This document shows positions 11,072 to 22,389 of a stretch of DNA of 64,000 nt, piece by piece; positions within the stretch are counted from its first letter, which is position 1; each line of letters begins with the position of its first letter. A model generated the notes under the pieces. The model was not told the DNA's origin and did no database searches. It worked only from the letters and a program-made list of their open reading frames with translations. The DNA is from Carex sylvatica (lineage: Eukaryota > Streptophyta > Magnoliopsida > Poales > Cyperaceae): positions 62,001-126,000 of the forward strand of contig CAXKVR010000040.1 of the NCBI GenBank assembly GCA_964058845.1, in the 5' to 3' direction. The position numbers were made by a program, and so were the translations under genes.

Positions 11072-13236
11072 GACCTCACACAACCAATCAAGATGGGAGG
11101 AGATACATCAAGTAATCCAGTCATGGCCGAATAACAAGACCCGGGCCTGGATGGGCTCATGGGAGAGTTCTACAAAAAATGTCTTGCTATTGGCCCCGAA
11201 TATACTAAGAGTCCTTACTCATGTCACGGAAAATAACTTGACGCTTTCGCCACTAAACTCATCACATGTGGTGCTCATGCCGAAAAAAGAAAATGCCTCC
11301 AACCCATAAGATTATCGACCGATAAGCTTGATACACGAAATTTAGAGAATTTTCTCTAAAATATTAGCACTTAGACTTCAGTCGAGAATAGCAGAGCTAG
11401 TTGATACATCACAGACGAGATTCGTCAAGGATAGACAAACTACGAAAGGATTCATATATGTCCAACATATCCTGCACCACACATATCAACGGAACATACC
11501 ATTGGTAATATTTAAAGCTAACATACATAAGGCGTTTGACACCATCAGTTGGGAATACATGCTCAAAATTATGCAAAATCTGAATTTCCCGAGTACATGG
11601 CTGATTTGGATAAAAAACCTGGTACTTTCGGGCACTTCACAGATTATCATAAATGGCTTATTAGGGAAAAAGCTAATACTCAAACGAGGAGTGCGACAAG
11701 GAGATTCGATTTCACCGTACCTTTTCATCATATCCATGGACTTCATAAGCAGGTGGTTTCAAAGGTTGTGAGATACTGGGGCCATCACCTTGCCGTTTTT
11801 AGGTATGAAACCTTGCTTACTCTATGCGAATGACGCATTATTTTTTCTCAAACCAGACTTGAGACACAAATAGATATTGAAGATTGCTTTCACTGCATTC
11901 CACCAAATATCGAGTCTGGAGGTCAACTTCTAAAAATCTGAATTGCTGCTCTTGAGAGGAACACAACAGCTCGGCCAACAGTTAGCTGCAAGCATGGGAT
12001 GCAACCTAGAGCACTTCCCTTTCACCTACCTTGGGTTACTACTCTCAAACAAAAGGATAAATAAGACAGCTTTCTTGCCACTTGTCGGAAAATTCAATAG
12101 AAGGCTCACTGGATGGTCAGCAAAATTCCTTTCAATCGCGGGACGGCTAACTCTGCTCAACTTGGTATTGTTAGCTTTACCAACTTACTATATATGTTTC
12201 AGATTGCCTAAAGGAACAATAAACCAAATCAATAAGATAAGAAGACACTTCTTATGGCATGGGGTAACACAAAATCAGAGCAAATTGGAACCTGGTGTGT
12301 ACACCGAAAAAACTAGGAGGTTTGGGCGTCAAAGACCTACCTGTATTTAATCAAGCGATGCTTATTAAATGGTGCTGGCAATGGGTAACAAATGACCCCA
12401 AACTATGGAAATCAATTTTTCAGGCAACAAGTAACATGGACCAACTAATACCAGTATCAGATTTCTTCTCACAAACTCTCAAAGAAGCATCAGCTTTTTT
12501 CAAAATCTCGGTGCAAATGCAGCCCCATAATGGAACCAGAATTTAGTTCTGGCACCATGATTGGGGAAGAGGGGTGCTCAAATTCAGATTTGAAATACTT
12601 TACACATACACATTGAATGAAAACGTCACACTAACGGAGATGTCACAAATGACACAAACACAACAGCTGTTCAGACCAACTCTATCACAGGAGGCCCAAG
12701 AACAACTACAAATGCTGCAACAGGTCATGGAAACAAACCCGATAACTCTAACATCCAAACCCAACAACGTAATATGGAAATGGGACCGAAATGGAAAATT
12801 CTCAGTCAAGTCATCCTAACATCAAAAACGGATCGCTATTTAAATCAAAACTATAAAGAATATGGAAGCTCAGAGTACCTCCTAGAATTATTGTATTTCC
12901 ATGGTTGATGTGTCTCAATAGGTTACTTACAGTAGATGACTTGAAGAAGAGGGGCTAAGCACTAGTTAACAGGTGTGAGATGTGCAAGAGAGAATCCGAG
13001 ACGGTGCGACACTTATTCAATTCATGTCAAACCAGCCTTGCTATCGGCAAGCAGCAGTGGCAATTGGACTGGTACAAGGAATACCGGTACACACACAGGC
13101 GCTACTACAACACACATATGCTAGAAAAACAAAGGAGGTAATGATAATATCAAGGTTTGTGGTGTGGAGGGAAAGATGTAGTCGCATATTCAGAGGAACC
13201 TGCAAGGATGTCACGGAACTGGCAAAGGAGATTTAA
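11072..13236 (+). pseudogene. LINE ORF2, reverse transcriptase and zf-RVT half (broken)
   Basis: Reverse-transcriptase blocks appear in order: a palm entry with VVLMPKKENASNP, motif A as FKANIHKAFDTISW (11511 onward), motif B GVRQGDSISPYLF, motif C as LLYANDALFF (about 11815-11850), then the thumb region GWSAKFLSIAGRLTLLN and the GGLGVKDLPVFNQAML block. A zf-RVT region follows (WKWDRNGKFSVKSS, then CEMCKRESETVRHLFNSC). Motif A has Asn where a catalytic Asp is expected, and motif C is YAND instead of YADD. Frame changes and stops are frequent. It would copy LINE RNA at the target nick, but this copy cannot. Confidence 0.85.
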
Positions 13237-13501
13237 GAAGAATATAACGCAGTACTTACAGCAAGAAGATTAACACAACAGGCGTGAGCACAGTGAAACC
13301 AAACATACAGAACTTCTTTTTAATTTCTGTCTTCATTTTTACTTATTAATTATCTATCTTTTACATTCACTTTCTTTTACCTTATTTCCAGCACTCTTTA
13401 ATTAGGCTCAAATTTCTGAGCCGACCTTTTCTTTTATTTTAATTAGGTTCAAAACTCTTGTAATCTATTTTGATTCAATTAAAGGAGGGCTTGAGCTTGA
13501 C
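13237..13501 (+). other. LINE 3' untranslated region before hAT insertion
   Basis: Pyrimidine-rich, non-coding sequence after ORF2, ending GAGCTTGAC where the next hAT begins. The last LINE bases resume at 18473 and run to the poly(A) tail. Confidence 0.6.
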
Positions 13502-14607
13502 TAGGGATGGCAATGGGCCTAGCCCACGGGTATTTTGTCAAGCTCAGGCCTGGCCTGCTCGTAAAAAATTAATGGCCCGCCTGCCTGGCCCAGTCTAACG
13601 GGCTTGAAAATCTAGACCCGCCTGACCAATGGGCTTTTCCTCCAGGCCCAGGCCTGCCCGTGCCTGCCTGCCTGTGCCCATGGGCTGTCTTACCCGGCCC
13701 GGCCCGGCAATGCCCAATTCATTTTTTGAGGCCGAATTTCTCCAACTTTTTATTTTCTTTCCCATAAACTATGGCCTATTGCACTATGCATTAATTCCAA
13801 ATACAAATATAACTGTAAAGATATATTTTACGATGAGAAAATTAGAGACAATCAAAGCAGAAGCAATTACACAAAGAAATAATGCTATCAAGTAACAAGT
13901 CAAAATAAAAAGAGAAAGGCCGGCACAATTATACAAATAAGTCTAATTTAATAGCAGAACAACAACGAGATGTAATTTAACATAACAAACAACATAATTT
14001 TCCATAATTCAACAAAGTATAATTTAACAATAAGATAAAATAAAAATTTAACACAATTACACAAATAACAATCGCTCTTCATCTAGTACTTCTCTTGCTC
14101 CAACCTGCTTTGTCATATAATGCAACAAGTAGTACCAATATCATGATATAGTACAAAATGCTAATTACTTTACGGTTTTACAAATTATAAGAAATGTACA
14201 GTTTTAGTAGTTCATAAAAGAAAAAAGTTACCTCAACATTATTGGTAATAACAAAGCATTGAATCCACTACTCTTCCTCTTCTTCTATTGCTCTCATCTG
14301 CAATAATTAATAAAAAAACAGCACCAAAATAAGTTTATTTATACTAAACAGCACCAAAAAATAACACATTTAATAACAACTCCAAAAAAAACAGCACTAA
14401 TTAAAATAAGTTTTATACTAAATAATACAAACAAAACAGCACCAAAATAAGTTTTATAACACCAAAAAAAAAGCACCAATTAATAAAAAATAGCACTAAT
14501 TACTAAACAGCACCAATATATATATATCATAAGAGTTATATATCTATACTTACCCAATTTTTCAATAACATCCAATTAATAAAAAATAAGAAGAAGAGTT
14601 ACCTCAG

Positions 14608-16890
14608 CATCTACATCTCCATCTCCATCTCCATCTCCATCTAAATCATCATAATATGTCTTAAATGGATTACCCTCTCCCAAATCTGAAAAAAAAAAGA
14701 CAACTCATAGTTAAATAAAAATATGAGCATATTTAATTAAAATACTACAAAAATGAGACTATACGATATTATACCTTCGAAATCAGCTCTTAACCAATTT
14801 TGTGCGCATGCTAGAGCTTCAACAAGTTGAGGATGAAGTCTATTTCTTTGTGGACTAATTATTCGTCCGCCCATGCTAAAAGCTGATTCGGATGCAACTG
14901 TTGAAACAGGTATTGCATATATGTCTCGAGCAATGTTTCGCAAAGTTCGAAATTTGGATCCATTAGACGACTTCCACCATTCGAGCACTTCAAAGTTGTC
15001 GTCGTCAGTAGGAACCAAGCCTTCTTCTAAGTAAAGTTCCAACTCCGTAGTCATGTTGTAATCCTTCTTCATAGTTTCGGCAAACATGTTGTAATCCTTT
15101 GGAAAACCAAGTTTTGGTTTCTTTGCCCTTACGATTGTTGGTTCCTCAACTTGTTGAGTCGAATTTCTTATTTGATACTCCCGAAACAATCGACGGCACG
15201 AATCAAGAACTTTTTCAACTTCGCTCGCATAATTATTACCATAAATCTTCTTATAGTAATAAGTTATGAGAACTGTCTTAGACCTTGGATCCAAAATAGT
15301 GGCAACCCCCATGATACTATGTTACCCCAATATTTCTCATATTTTTCATTCATTCTTGATGCCATAATTGCAATAGTTAGGTTAGAATCTAGCATCCAAT
15401 TTCGCAAAGCCAATCTTATTTCACAAATGTTTGAAAAATAAAGATTGGCTGTTGTGTATTTTGTCCCCGAAAATAATTCTGTTGTAGTGTAAAAAATCTT
15501 TAATTTTGCACTTATAATCCTAGCATTCTCCCAATCTTCGTCCGACGGCACGGTTTTGTATTGCTTATCACGTATTTTCAAACGATGGAAAATATCCTTA
15601 TATGTTAGGGCTATTTCTAACATATTATAGGTTGAATTCCATCGTGTTTTAACATCATAGCATAACTTTTTGGTACAACTGATTTTACATTGCCGTGCCG
15701 TCTCTTCAAATTTTTCTATTTTTTTAGGAGTAGAGGACCAATATACACAACTAGCACGAATTTTTTCTAAACTTGGACCAATTACATCTAACCCATCCTT
15801 TACAATTAGGTTCAAAATATGTGCGCAACAACGCATGTGCAAAAAAGACCCACCTAGTAAGAGTTGTTCACTTTCTAATTTATTAACCAAAGCCTCAATT
15901 ACTCCATCATTAGTACTACAATTGTCAACCGTTATAGTTGACAACCTACTATCTAAATTCCAATCTAAAAGAACATTCATTAAGTGCTCCACGAGTACAT
16001 CTATAGTGTGGGGAGAAGGTACGTATTGGAACCTACAATTAATACTTAATTTCATCACAATTAACACTTAATTTAAGCACATAAGTAAATAACAAGTTTC
16101 AATACCTTAATAGTCGCTGTTGTAGATGCCATGAATCATCCACAAAATGTGCAGTAACCGCCATATAGGACTTCTTTTGGTTGTCTGCTGTCCACATGTC
16201 GGTTGTAATTGCCACCCTCCCTTCATTGTTCTCTAATTGCCACATGACTCTCTTTGTTCGATCCTTATAAAGTTTAAGAACATCACTTCTCACCGTGTTA
16301 CGAGTTGGAATTTTGAACAATGGTTGCATGCTATTGCAAAAAATCTTGAATCCCATTTGATCAACAAGCGAGAGAGGATGCTCATGCAATACTACCATCT
16401 GCACAAGATCTTTTCTACATACCCCTTGATCAAATTCATAATTTGACAAGGTAGTTTTCCCTTCTGATTTTTTAGTGACTAACAATTTTTGGAAAGCTTG
16501 AGGGAATTTTTGTTGTTTTTTTCTTAAACAAGACTCTATATGGGATCTAAGATGTCGTGTACCACTGCTGGCGCTTGCTGCATAATTGTTCTTACAGTAC
16601 TTGCATTCTGCCCTCATCTTACCACCAATCATCTTCTTTGTCATATGCTCCCACACTTCAGATTTCAGTTTGGATGTATCAATAACATCCGGCTGATTAG
16701 GGGTACTTGATGACGGTGTTGCGGTTGCAGCAGCACTTGATGCCGCTGTCGCACTTGTTGCCAGACTTGCATTTGCAGCATCACTTGCTGGTGGTGTTGG
16801 AGCAGAGCCCTCTCCAGGAGTAGAGGTTGCTTCCTCTTGATTAGTCGGTTCTTGTGGGGTTGCCATGATAATATCTATAGGGGTTGCCAT
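14608..16890 (-). pseudogene. hAT (Ac/DAYSLEEPER-like) transposase, one frameshift
   Basis: Reading from ATG 16890, an Ala/Thr/Ser/Pro-rich N-terminus leads to a BED zinc finger (WEHMTKKM, CKYC, then HLRSHIESC). Next come the first catalytic Asp in TTDMWTADNQ and VTAHFVDDSWHLQQR. A 73-bp GT-AG intron (16033-16105) splits an Arg codon; exon 2 resumes FQYVPSPHTIDVL and TVDNCSTND (second Asp). A frame change near 15310 separates this from GVATILDPRSK. The C-terminal dimerisation domain, with SESAFSMGGR, follows. A second intron (14686-14774) leads to a short acidic exon with Gly-Asp repeats. All main domains remain, so decay is slight. Whether the frame change is real or a short intron needs cDNA. 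Confidence 0.85.
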
Positions 16891-16900
16891 TTTGCCTACA

Positions 16901-17225
16901 AAAATCAGAAAATCAGAAAATCAGAAATCAGATAACCAAAAAAATCAGAAAATCAGAAATCAGAAAATCAGAAATCAGAAAAAACAGAAATCAGAAAATC
17001 AGAAATCAGAAAAAACAGAAATCAGAAAATCAAAAATCAGAAAAAACAGAAATCAGAAAATCAGAAATCAGAAAACCAAAAAAATCAGAAAATCAGAAAT
17101 CAGAAAATCAGAAATCAGAAAAATCAGAAATCAGAAAACCAAAAAAATTAGAAAATCAGAAATCAGAAAATCAGAAATCAGAAAAATCAGAAAATTAGAA
17201 AAATCAGAAAATCAGATTAGAAAAC
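16901..17225. repeat. AATCAGAA simple-repeat array
   Basis: About 320 bp of variations on AAATCAGAAATCAGAAA, with occasional CCAAAAAA breaks. It begins about 10 bp upstream (transcriptionally) of the hAT transposase ATG at 16890. Long open frames across it are only the periodic repeat and are not coding. Confidence 0.9.
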
Positions 17226-17429
17226 TAGTATTATCCAATTAGGAATTGAGAAAACAATTCAATGCCTATTTGAAATATAGGGAGGTCCAGTATAAGATTC
17301 ATGCCAGATTAAAATAGACGACTCAGATCTCATGCTAGACAGTCAGGTAATGCACTGTTTGCACCCTAGCTTGCAAGTATGAATTTGAATCGAACATCTA
17401 CATCTAATTTGCAAGTATGAATTTGAATA

Positions 17430-17760
17430 CAGTCAGATAATATCCAACCCGATGCCTATTTGAAATATAATTCAACCCGAATACCCGATGCCTATTTGAA
17501 ATATAATTCAACCCGATGCCTATTTGAAATATAATTCAACCCAATACAGTCAGATAATATCCAACCCGATGCCTATTTGAATTTAAAATCGAACATCTAC
17601 ATCTAATTCGATGCCTATTTGAAATATAATTCAACCCGATGCCTATTTGAAATATAATTCAACCCAATACAGTCAGTTAATATCCAACCCGATGCCTATT
17701 TGAATTTAAAATCGAAAATCTACATCTAATTCGATGCCTATTTGAAATATAGGATTCATG
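17430..17760. repeat. Tandem repeat of GATGCCTATTTGAAATATAATTC units
   Basis: Units of about 28 bp, GATGCCTATTTGAAATATAA plus a short AACCC-type linker, recur with larger blocks containing ATACAGTCAGATAATATCC. A flanking segment around 17302-17350 (CTCATGCTAGACAGTCAGG) recurs near 17800-17820, so the block also lies in a larger direct repeat. It is inside the hAT, upstream of its transposase. Confidence 0.75.
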
Positions 17761-18495
17761 CCAGATATAAGATTCATGCCAGATTAAAACAGACGACTCA
17801 AATCTCATGCTAGACAGTCAGGTAATGCACTGTTGCCACAAACTTGGCCAGTTCTGAGGCTATGAATCCAAAAAGCTCATAATGTGCATTTGTTCCAAAA
17901 TTCAAAGACCAAATGAAATTAGGGTTGCTGGACTGAGGAGGGAGGAATAGAGAAAAAAATAGGTTGCTGGACTCACCGAGAGATAAGGCGGAGGCACCGC
18001 GGCTGTGAAGGCGGAGCCGAGAGCAAAGGCGGTGGTGGGCTGGTGGCGGAGTGAGTGACAGAGAGAGGGGGCTAACCGGCTAAGAGACGGAGAGAGTGAC
18101 CTAGAGAGACGAAGAGAGCGCGAGAGAGAAGGGGCTAATCGTGCTGAATTTTCGAGCACGGAGTCACGGTCCTCACGGTCACGGAGAGTCGGAGAGAGTG
18201 ACCTAGAGAGAGTGAGAGACGAAGAGAGGAGCGGCCGAAGAGACGAAGAGAGGAGTGGAATGATTTTCGGAAAATCAGAAAACCCTAAATTTATATTAAC
18301 ATATAAGCCCAATGGGCTGCCCGTGGGCTTAGAGTTAAGCCCAGGCCTGCCCTGACCTGTCTTTAGGTCCGGCCTTACCTGGCCCATCACAGCTCCGGGC
18401 CGACCGGGTAAAGGACGGGCCGGGCGGGTATTAACGGGCCTCCGGGCCAATCGGGCTTTTTTGCCATCCCTAGACTTGACCCTCGTTTCTGTCTC

Positions 18496-18521
18496 AAAAA
18501 AAAAAAAAAAAAGCCAAAAGG
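18496..18521 (+). other. LINE poly(A) tail and right target-site duplication
   Basis: A run of A residues from 18496 follows GTTTCTGTCTC and leads into AGCCAAAAGG (18512-18521), the second copy of the 961-970 duplication. This fixes the 3' end and orientation of the LINE. Confidence 0.9.
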
Positions 18522-21399
18522 AAGATATATATTCAATATTATATGTTTAATTAGAATTGTTAGTGTATTCAAGCGCTAGTGCAGTCTGAAAATCGATCTT
18601 AAAATAGTTATCCCAAATAATTTTTTTTTTTTTTTTTTTTGCATTTAAGTCATGTTAGATTTCAGTCTTAGCATGGTATTTTCAACAAATCAATATTTTT
18701 TTGTAGTAAAGATAGAAATCAAACTATCCACTATTTAATATTTACAAATAATTAATTTTTCTGAGTTTCGCAAATTTTAACTGCAGAATTGAAACCCGTG
18801 GGTTTCATAAATTTTGACTGCGGAAATGATAAATAATATTTTTTTTAGAAAAAAAAACTGGATAATTTTTTTTTTTTTGGAAAGATGGTATAAAAAAAAG
18901 TTCGGATAAAGGTGGTACCAGATGTTCAACCTCCAAGGTTTAATACCATCTTTACAAAAATCGCGGAGCCAAGGTTTTAGAATAATATTCGTAGTATTTT
19001 TTTTAGAATAAATTAATTTTAAATTTGTCAGATTGTACATGCGATACCCTATTTATTTGATGTTGTTAATAAAATTATAAGAATCATTTTATTTATTGTA
19101 AAAAATAAAAATATTTCAATATATTATATATAGCCCAATAGCTGGAGTTAACAATCAGGTCAGGCCCAAAAACGTTCTTGTTGGAAAACATGAAAAATTA
19201 TTTAAACGAACCGCATAAAATTTAAACCATAATTCACCTGATTAAAATTAATGTTAAAAATTGATGTTTTAGATGGTAATATTTTGAGATATTTTATAAA
19301 CGATTTCTCTCATGTCAGGTCGGAATATTCAAAACTAAAAAAAGAACTTTGGCATTTATCCATATGTCCCACGTCCATTAATTTAAAGATAAAAAGAAGA
19401 TGACATGTCACAACTGACAACTTAATTAACGTCTCATCTTGGTTGGACCATATTTGGCAAAACACGCACTAGCAAGCTGACATGTCACAAGAGCAACAGG
19501 ATCTCGATCGGATTAATACGATAGAATCCAATAAATATCGAAGTTCTGACAAAAGTAAAGTACATCAATAATGGTTTCATGAGCAGGTCAAGTCGATCGG
19601 TGAAATCGGATGAGATTAGAGTCGCATTTTATTAAAAAAAATTGGGTTGGCTCATCTTGGTTGGATCAAATTAGGCTGAAAACACTAGCAAGCCGTCCCA
19701 TAATAGTTAGAATAATATCTTCACTTTGATTTTTGGAGGCTGGGCCGTTGATAAGCGAATGTGAGGTAGCTTGGTCTAATTGTAATTTTATAGTTTAGTT
19801 TAATTGTACAAATTTGCAAATCAATAATCTAAAACTTTAAATCCGTCTATATATATCGAATCTGAAAAAAGAAATACTTATAGAGCGATTATTTCAATAA
19901 AGGCCATTTGTTTCAATACTACTCCATTTTTGCTAATATACATTCTTTTAGTTATATTTGATTATTTATTAAATTACAATAATTGAGTATTAGGATTACA
20001 TATCTGGAACTTTAATTTGATATGCCATTTTCTATAATCTGGCTATTCTTTGTACGGATTTGGCCCTTTTTAATTTTCTTAAGAAATCATGTATATATGT
20101 TCAAGTTTCAATAATACCTTAAAAATGTTACCAGATTAAAAAGAAAAAGAAAAAGACATATATATACGACCATGGAACTATGCATGTTGACATAAATGTT
20201 GGTTCATCACTAACCGGCCATTGATTAAGAGGGACTTGGGGACTCTTTGTTTAGACCGTTTGGTTGCCCAAAACTCTCAAGTCTCAAAGAAAGAACTCAA
20301 GAATTTCTTGAAGCAAATCTAAATGTGCAAGGCCATGTAGTGAGTTCTTGATTTTTAAAGCGGAGTAAATCCGATAAGCATCAGATCTATTTAAGTTTGA
20401 TGAGCTTTACGATTGTATCTGTTTCGCTTTTTGTGTACACATATTTTAAAGCGGATCAGAGGGTATTAGAACCCATTTAAGTTCTACTCTACTTGATTTT
20501 AAGCCAATACTCTGAAAAGGATTTACACGCATACTTTCAATAATTAATTTTCCATAAAAAAATTATGGCGCTGGATATATATTTATTGATGAGGGTTCAA
20601 ATATCTTTTTTTTTGTGCCTCCATAATGTATTCATTTTTAAAAAACATTAATAAATAAAATTTAAAACTTAAAAGTCAAAATAAAACATTGGATATGGTC
20701 TACATCATTTTATCTATGCACGTGTAAAAATTTGTGATATTTCAACTTTGTTTTAGTTGTCATCAAGAGTTTGTAAAAAACATATTAATATGAATAATAT
20801 TTGGACGTTGATTTTTCAAATGATTGATTCACATAAAAATAAAATCGAAATAGCACATAGAGAAAATAACATAGATCACATCTAACGGTTTTATTTTGAC
20901 TTCTATGATTTAAAATTTTGATTTATTAATATTTTTTTAAAATAGAAGCATGATAAAGGTAAAAAAATAAAGGCATTTGAACCCTCCTCAAAATCCTTAT
21001 ATTTATATGCTATAATATACGAAATTTTTACGATTAAAATTAAATATTTTATATGAGTTTTTGAAAGAGTATAGAACCGTCTAATAAAATGTTTGATTTA
21101 AATCAGAAAATTCACATGAACGTCTAAGACACGGTCATCCAAATAGTGTGTCAATTTGGCTGTGAGGCTTCTATATATATATATATATAAAAGGTGACAG
21201 CAGCTAGATACGGTACTTAAAATTTGTTTTCTTACATATTTTCTTTTAAAATTAGCCTCACTTGTACAATTTATTATTTTACTTTTACCCATTCAATATT
21301 AGTCTTGTACAGCTGTACTCTATCTTTGTCTGCTAAGAACAACATATATATAACAAATTGATATAAATAAATCGAAATCAGGTTTTAATTTAGTAGCAA
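18522..21399. other. AT-rich intergenic DNA
   Basis: No gene or RNA seen. Poly-T and poly-A tracts occur (for example 18619-18640). A phrase of the type CATCTTGGTTGGA...CTAGCAAGC appears twice (near 19435 and 19655), suggesting an old local duplication. A (TA)n run lies at about 21173-21189. Open frames here are short and AT-driven. Confidence 0.55.
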
Positions 21400-21878
21400 A
21401 AGTATATAATTTTCATGTAAAAGATCATGAGTTCGAAATCTAAAAAATAAAAACAATCAACACTGATATTTTTATTAAAAAAAACAGTCACTGTAGGGTG
21501 AGGCAATACTGACCCTTTCTTTAACACAACAGTCAGTATTAATGTACTACTCAACACTGACGGTTTTTGTGAAAAAACAGTCACTGTAATGTGAGGCAAC
21601 ACTGGCGCTTCCCTTATACAACAGCCAGTGTTGGTGTACAGCTCAACATTGATTGTTTTTTAATAAAAGGATCGGTGTAGGTTGTGATCAACACTGAGGA
21701 TTATAACAAAAAAAAAAAAAAACAGTAAGTATTTGATTCACTGACAGTTGTTTACAATTGAATAGTCAGTGTTGAAATTCTTCTTATTTAAGAATTTGTC
21801 ACGCAGTCTCTACACTTACTGTTACACGTTAAAATCGTCAACAATTGAGAATCAGTGAAAGAATTTTTTGTACTAGTG
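21400..21878 (-). mobile_element. CACTA element terminal remnant
   Basis: Read on the minus strand, the end at 21878 starts CACTAGTACAAAAAAT, a CACTA-type terminus. Inward of it, motifs such as CAACACTGA, CAGTCACTGTA and GTGAGGCAACACTG recur in both orientations, as in CACTA subterminal regions. No matching opposite terminus or transposase was found, so it is a truncated remnant. The left limit is approximate. Confidence 0.5.
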
Positions 21879-22389
21879 CTATATTATAAACAAAAATTTA
21901 AAAAAAAAAAACTAATAAACTAGACCTCCTTTCACTTAAAAAAATGAATATAAATAATCATCAAACAAATTGTGGACCACAACATCGAAACTAACCATTG
22001 AGAAATTTAAATTAGGAGGTACCTGCATTAAATTTGTTTTGTTCGAACCTTATGTACCAGTTGTACGCAGTCTCAAGTAGTGGGCTGCTCTCGGACCGGG
22101 TTTGGGCGGACCGGGCGTATCCGGGGTCGGGTACGGGTTTGGGTCGGGTACGGGTAGGTTGGGTAAACGGGTATCTCGGGTCGGGTATACTCGGGTATAT
22201 TTTTCAAAACCCGTACCCTACCCGAGTTATACTCGTGCCCGTGGTACTCGGCACGGGTAGGGCGGTCCGGGTATGGTACCCGGTCCGGGTCGGGTACCCG
22301 GTCCGATCCAGTTTTTTTTTTCCCTGTTTTTTTTTCTGTTTTTCTCTGGGTTTTTTGTCTGTTTTTTTTTCGGTTTTTTTTGTCCTTTT

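Larger units (their letters stand above)
13502..18472 (-). mobile_element. Near-autonomous hAT (TAGGGATGGC family)
   Basis: The ends are TAGGGATGGCAATGGGC on the left and a matching inverse, GCCATCCCTA, on the right. Flanks are AGCTTGAC (13494-13501) and GACTTGAC (18473-18480), six of eight identical with the last six bases the same, so the duplication has slightly decayed. GC-rich subterminal blocks with GGCCCGG motifs lie at both ends. The minus strand holds an almost complete Ac-like transposase (14608-16890). Upstream of that gene lie two simple-repeat arrays. It sits in the LINE 3' UTR, 39 bp from the end of the tail. Confidence 0.85.
971..18511 (+). mobile_element. L1-type LINE, full length but dead, with four nested insertions
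   Basis: The element runs from just after the 10-bp duplication to a poly(A) tail at 18496-18511. Its order is ORF1 (zinc-knuckle nucleic-acid-binding protein), a spacer, then ORF2 (AP-type endonuclease, reverse transcriptase, zf-RVT), as in plant L1 elements. Removing the four later insertions and their duplications leaves about 6,590 bp, a normal full-length size. Both ORFs have many stops and frame changes, so it is inactive. Insertions are hAT 1534-3091, solo LTR 4955-6484, hAT 8202-11063 and hAT 13502-18472. Family and ends are seen directly; insertion order follows from the nesting. Confidence 0.9.

Noticed and set aside
16865..17242. Long open frames rich in Glu-Asn-Gln-Lys-Ser repeats
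   Set aside because: They are the AATCAGAA simple repeat read in different frames; no gene.
21425..21445. tRNA B-box-like word (GAGTTCGAAATC) hinting at a SINE
   Set aside because: No A box, no poly(A) or T tail, and no flanking duplication.
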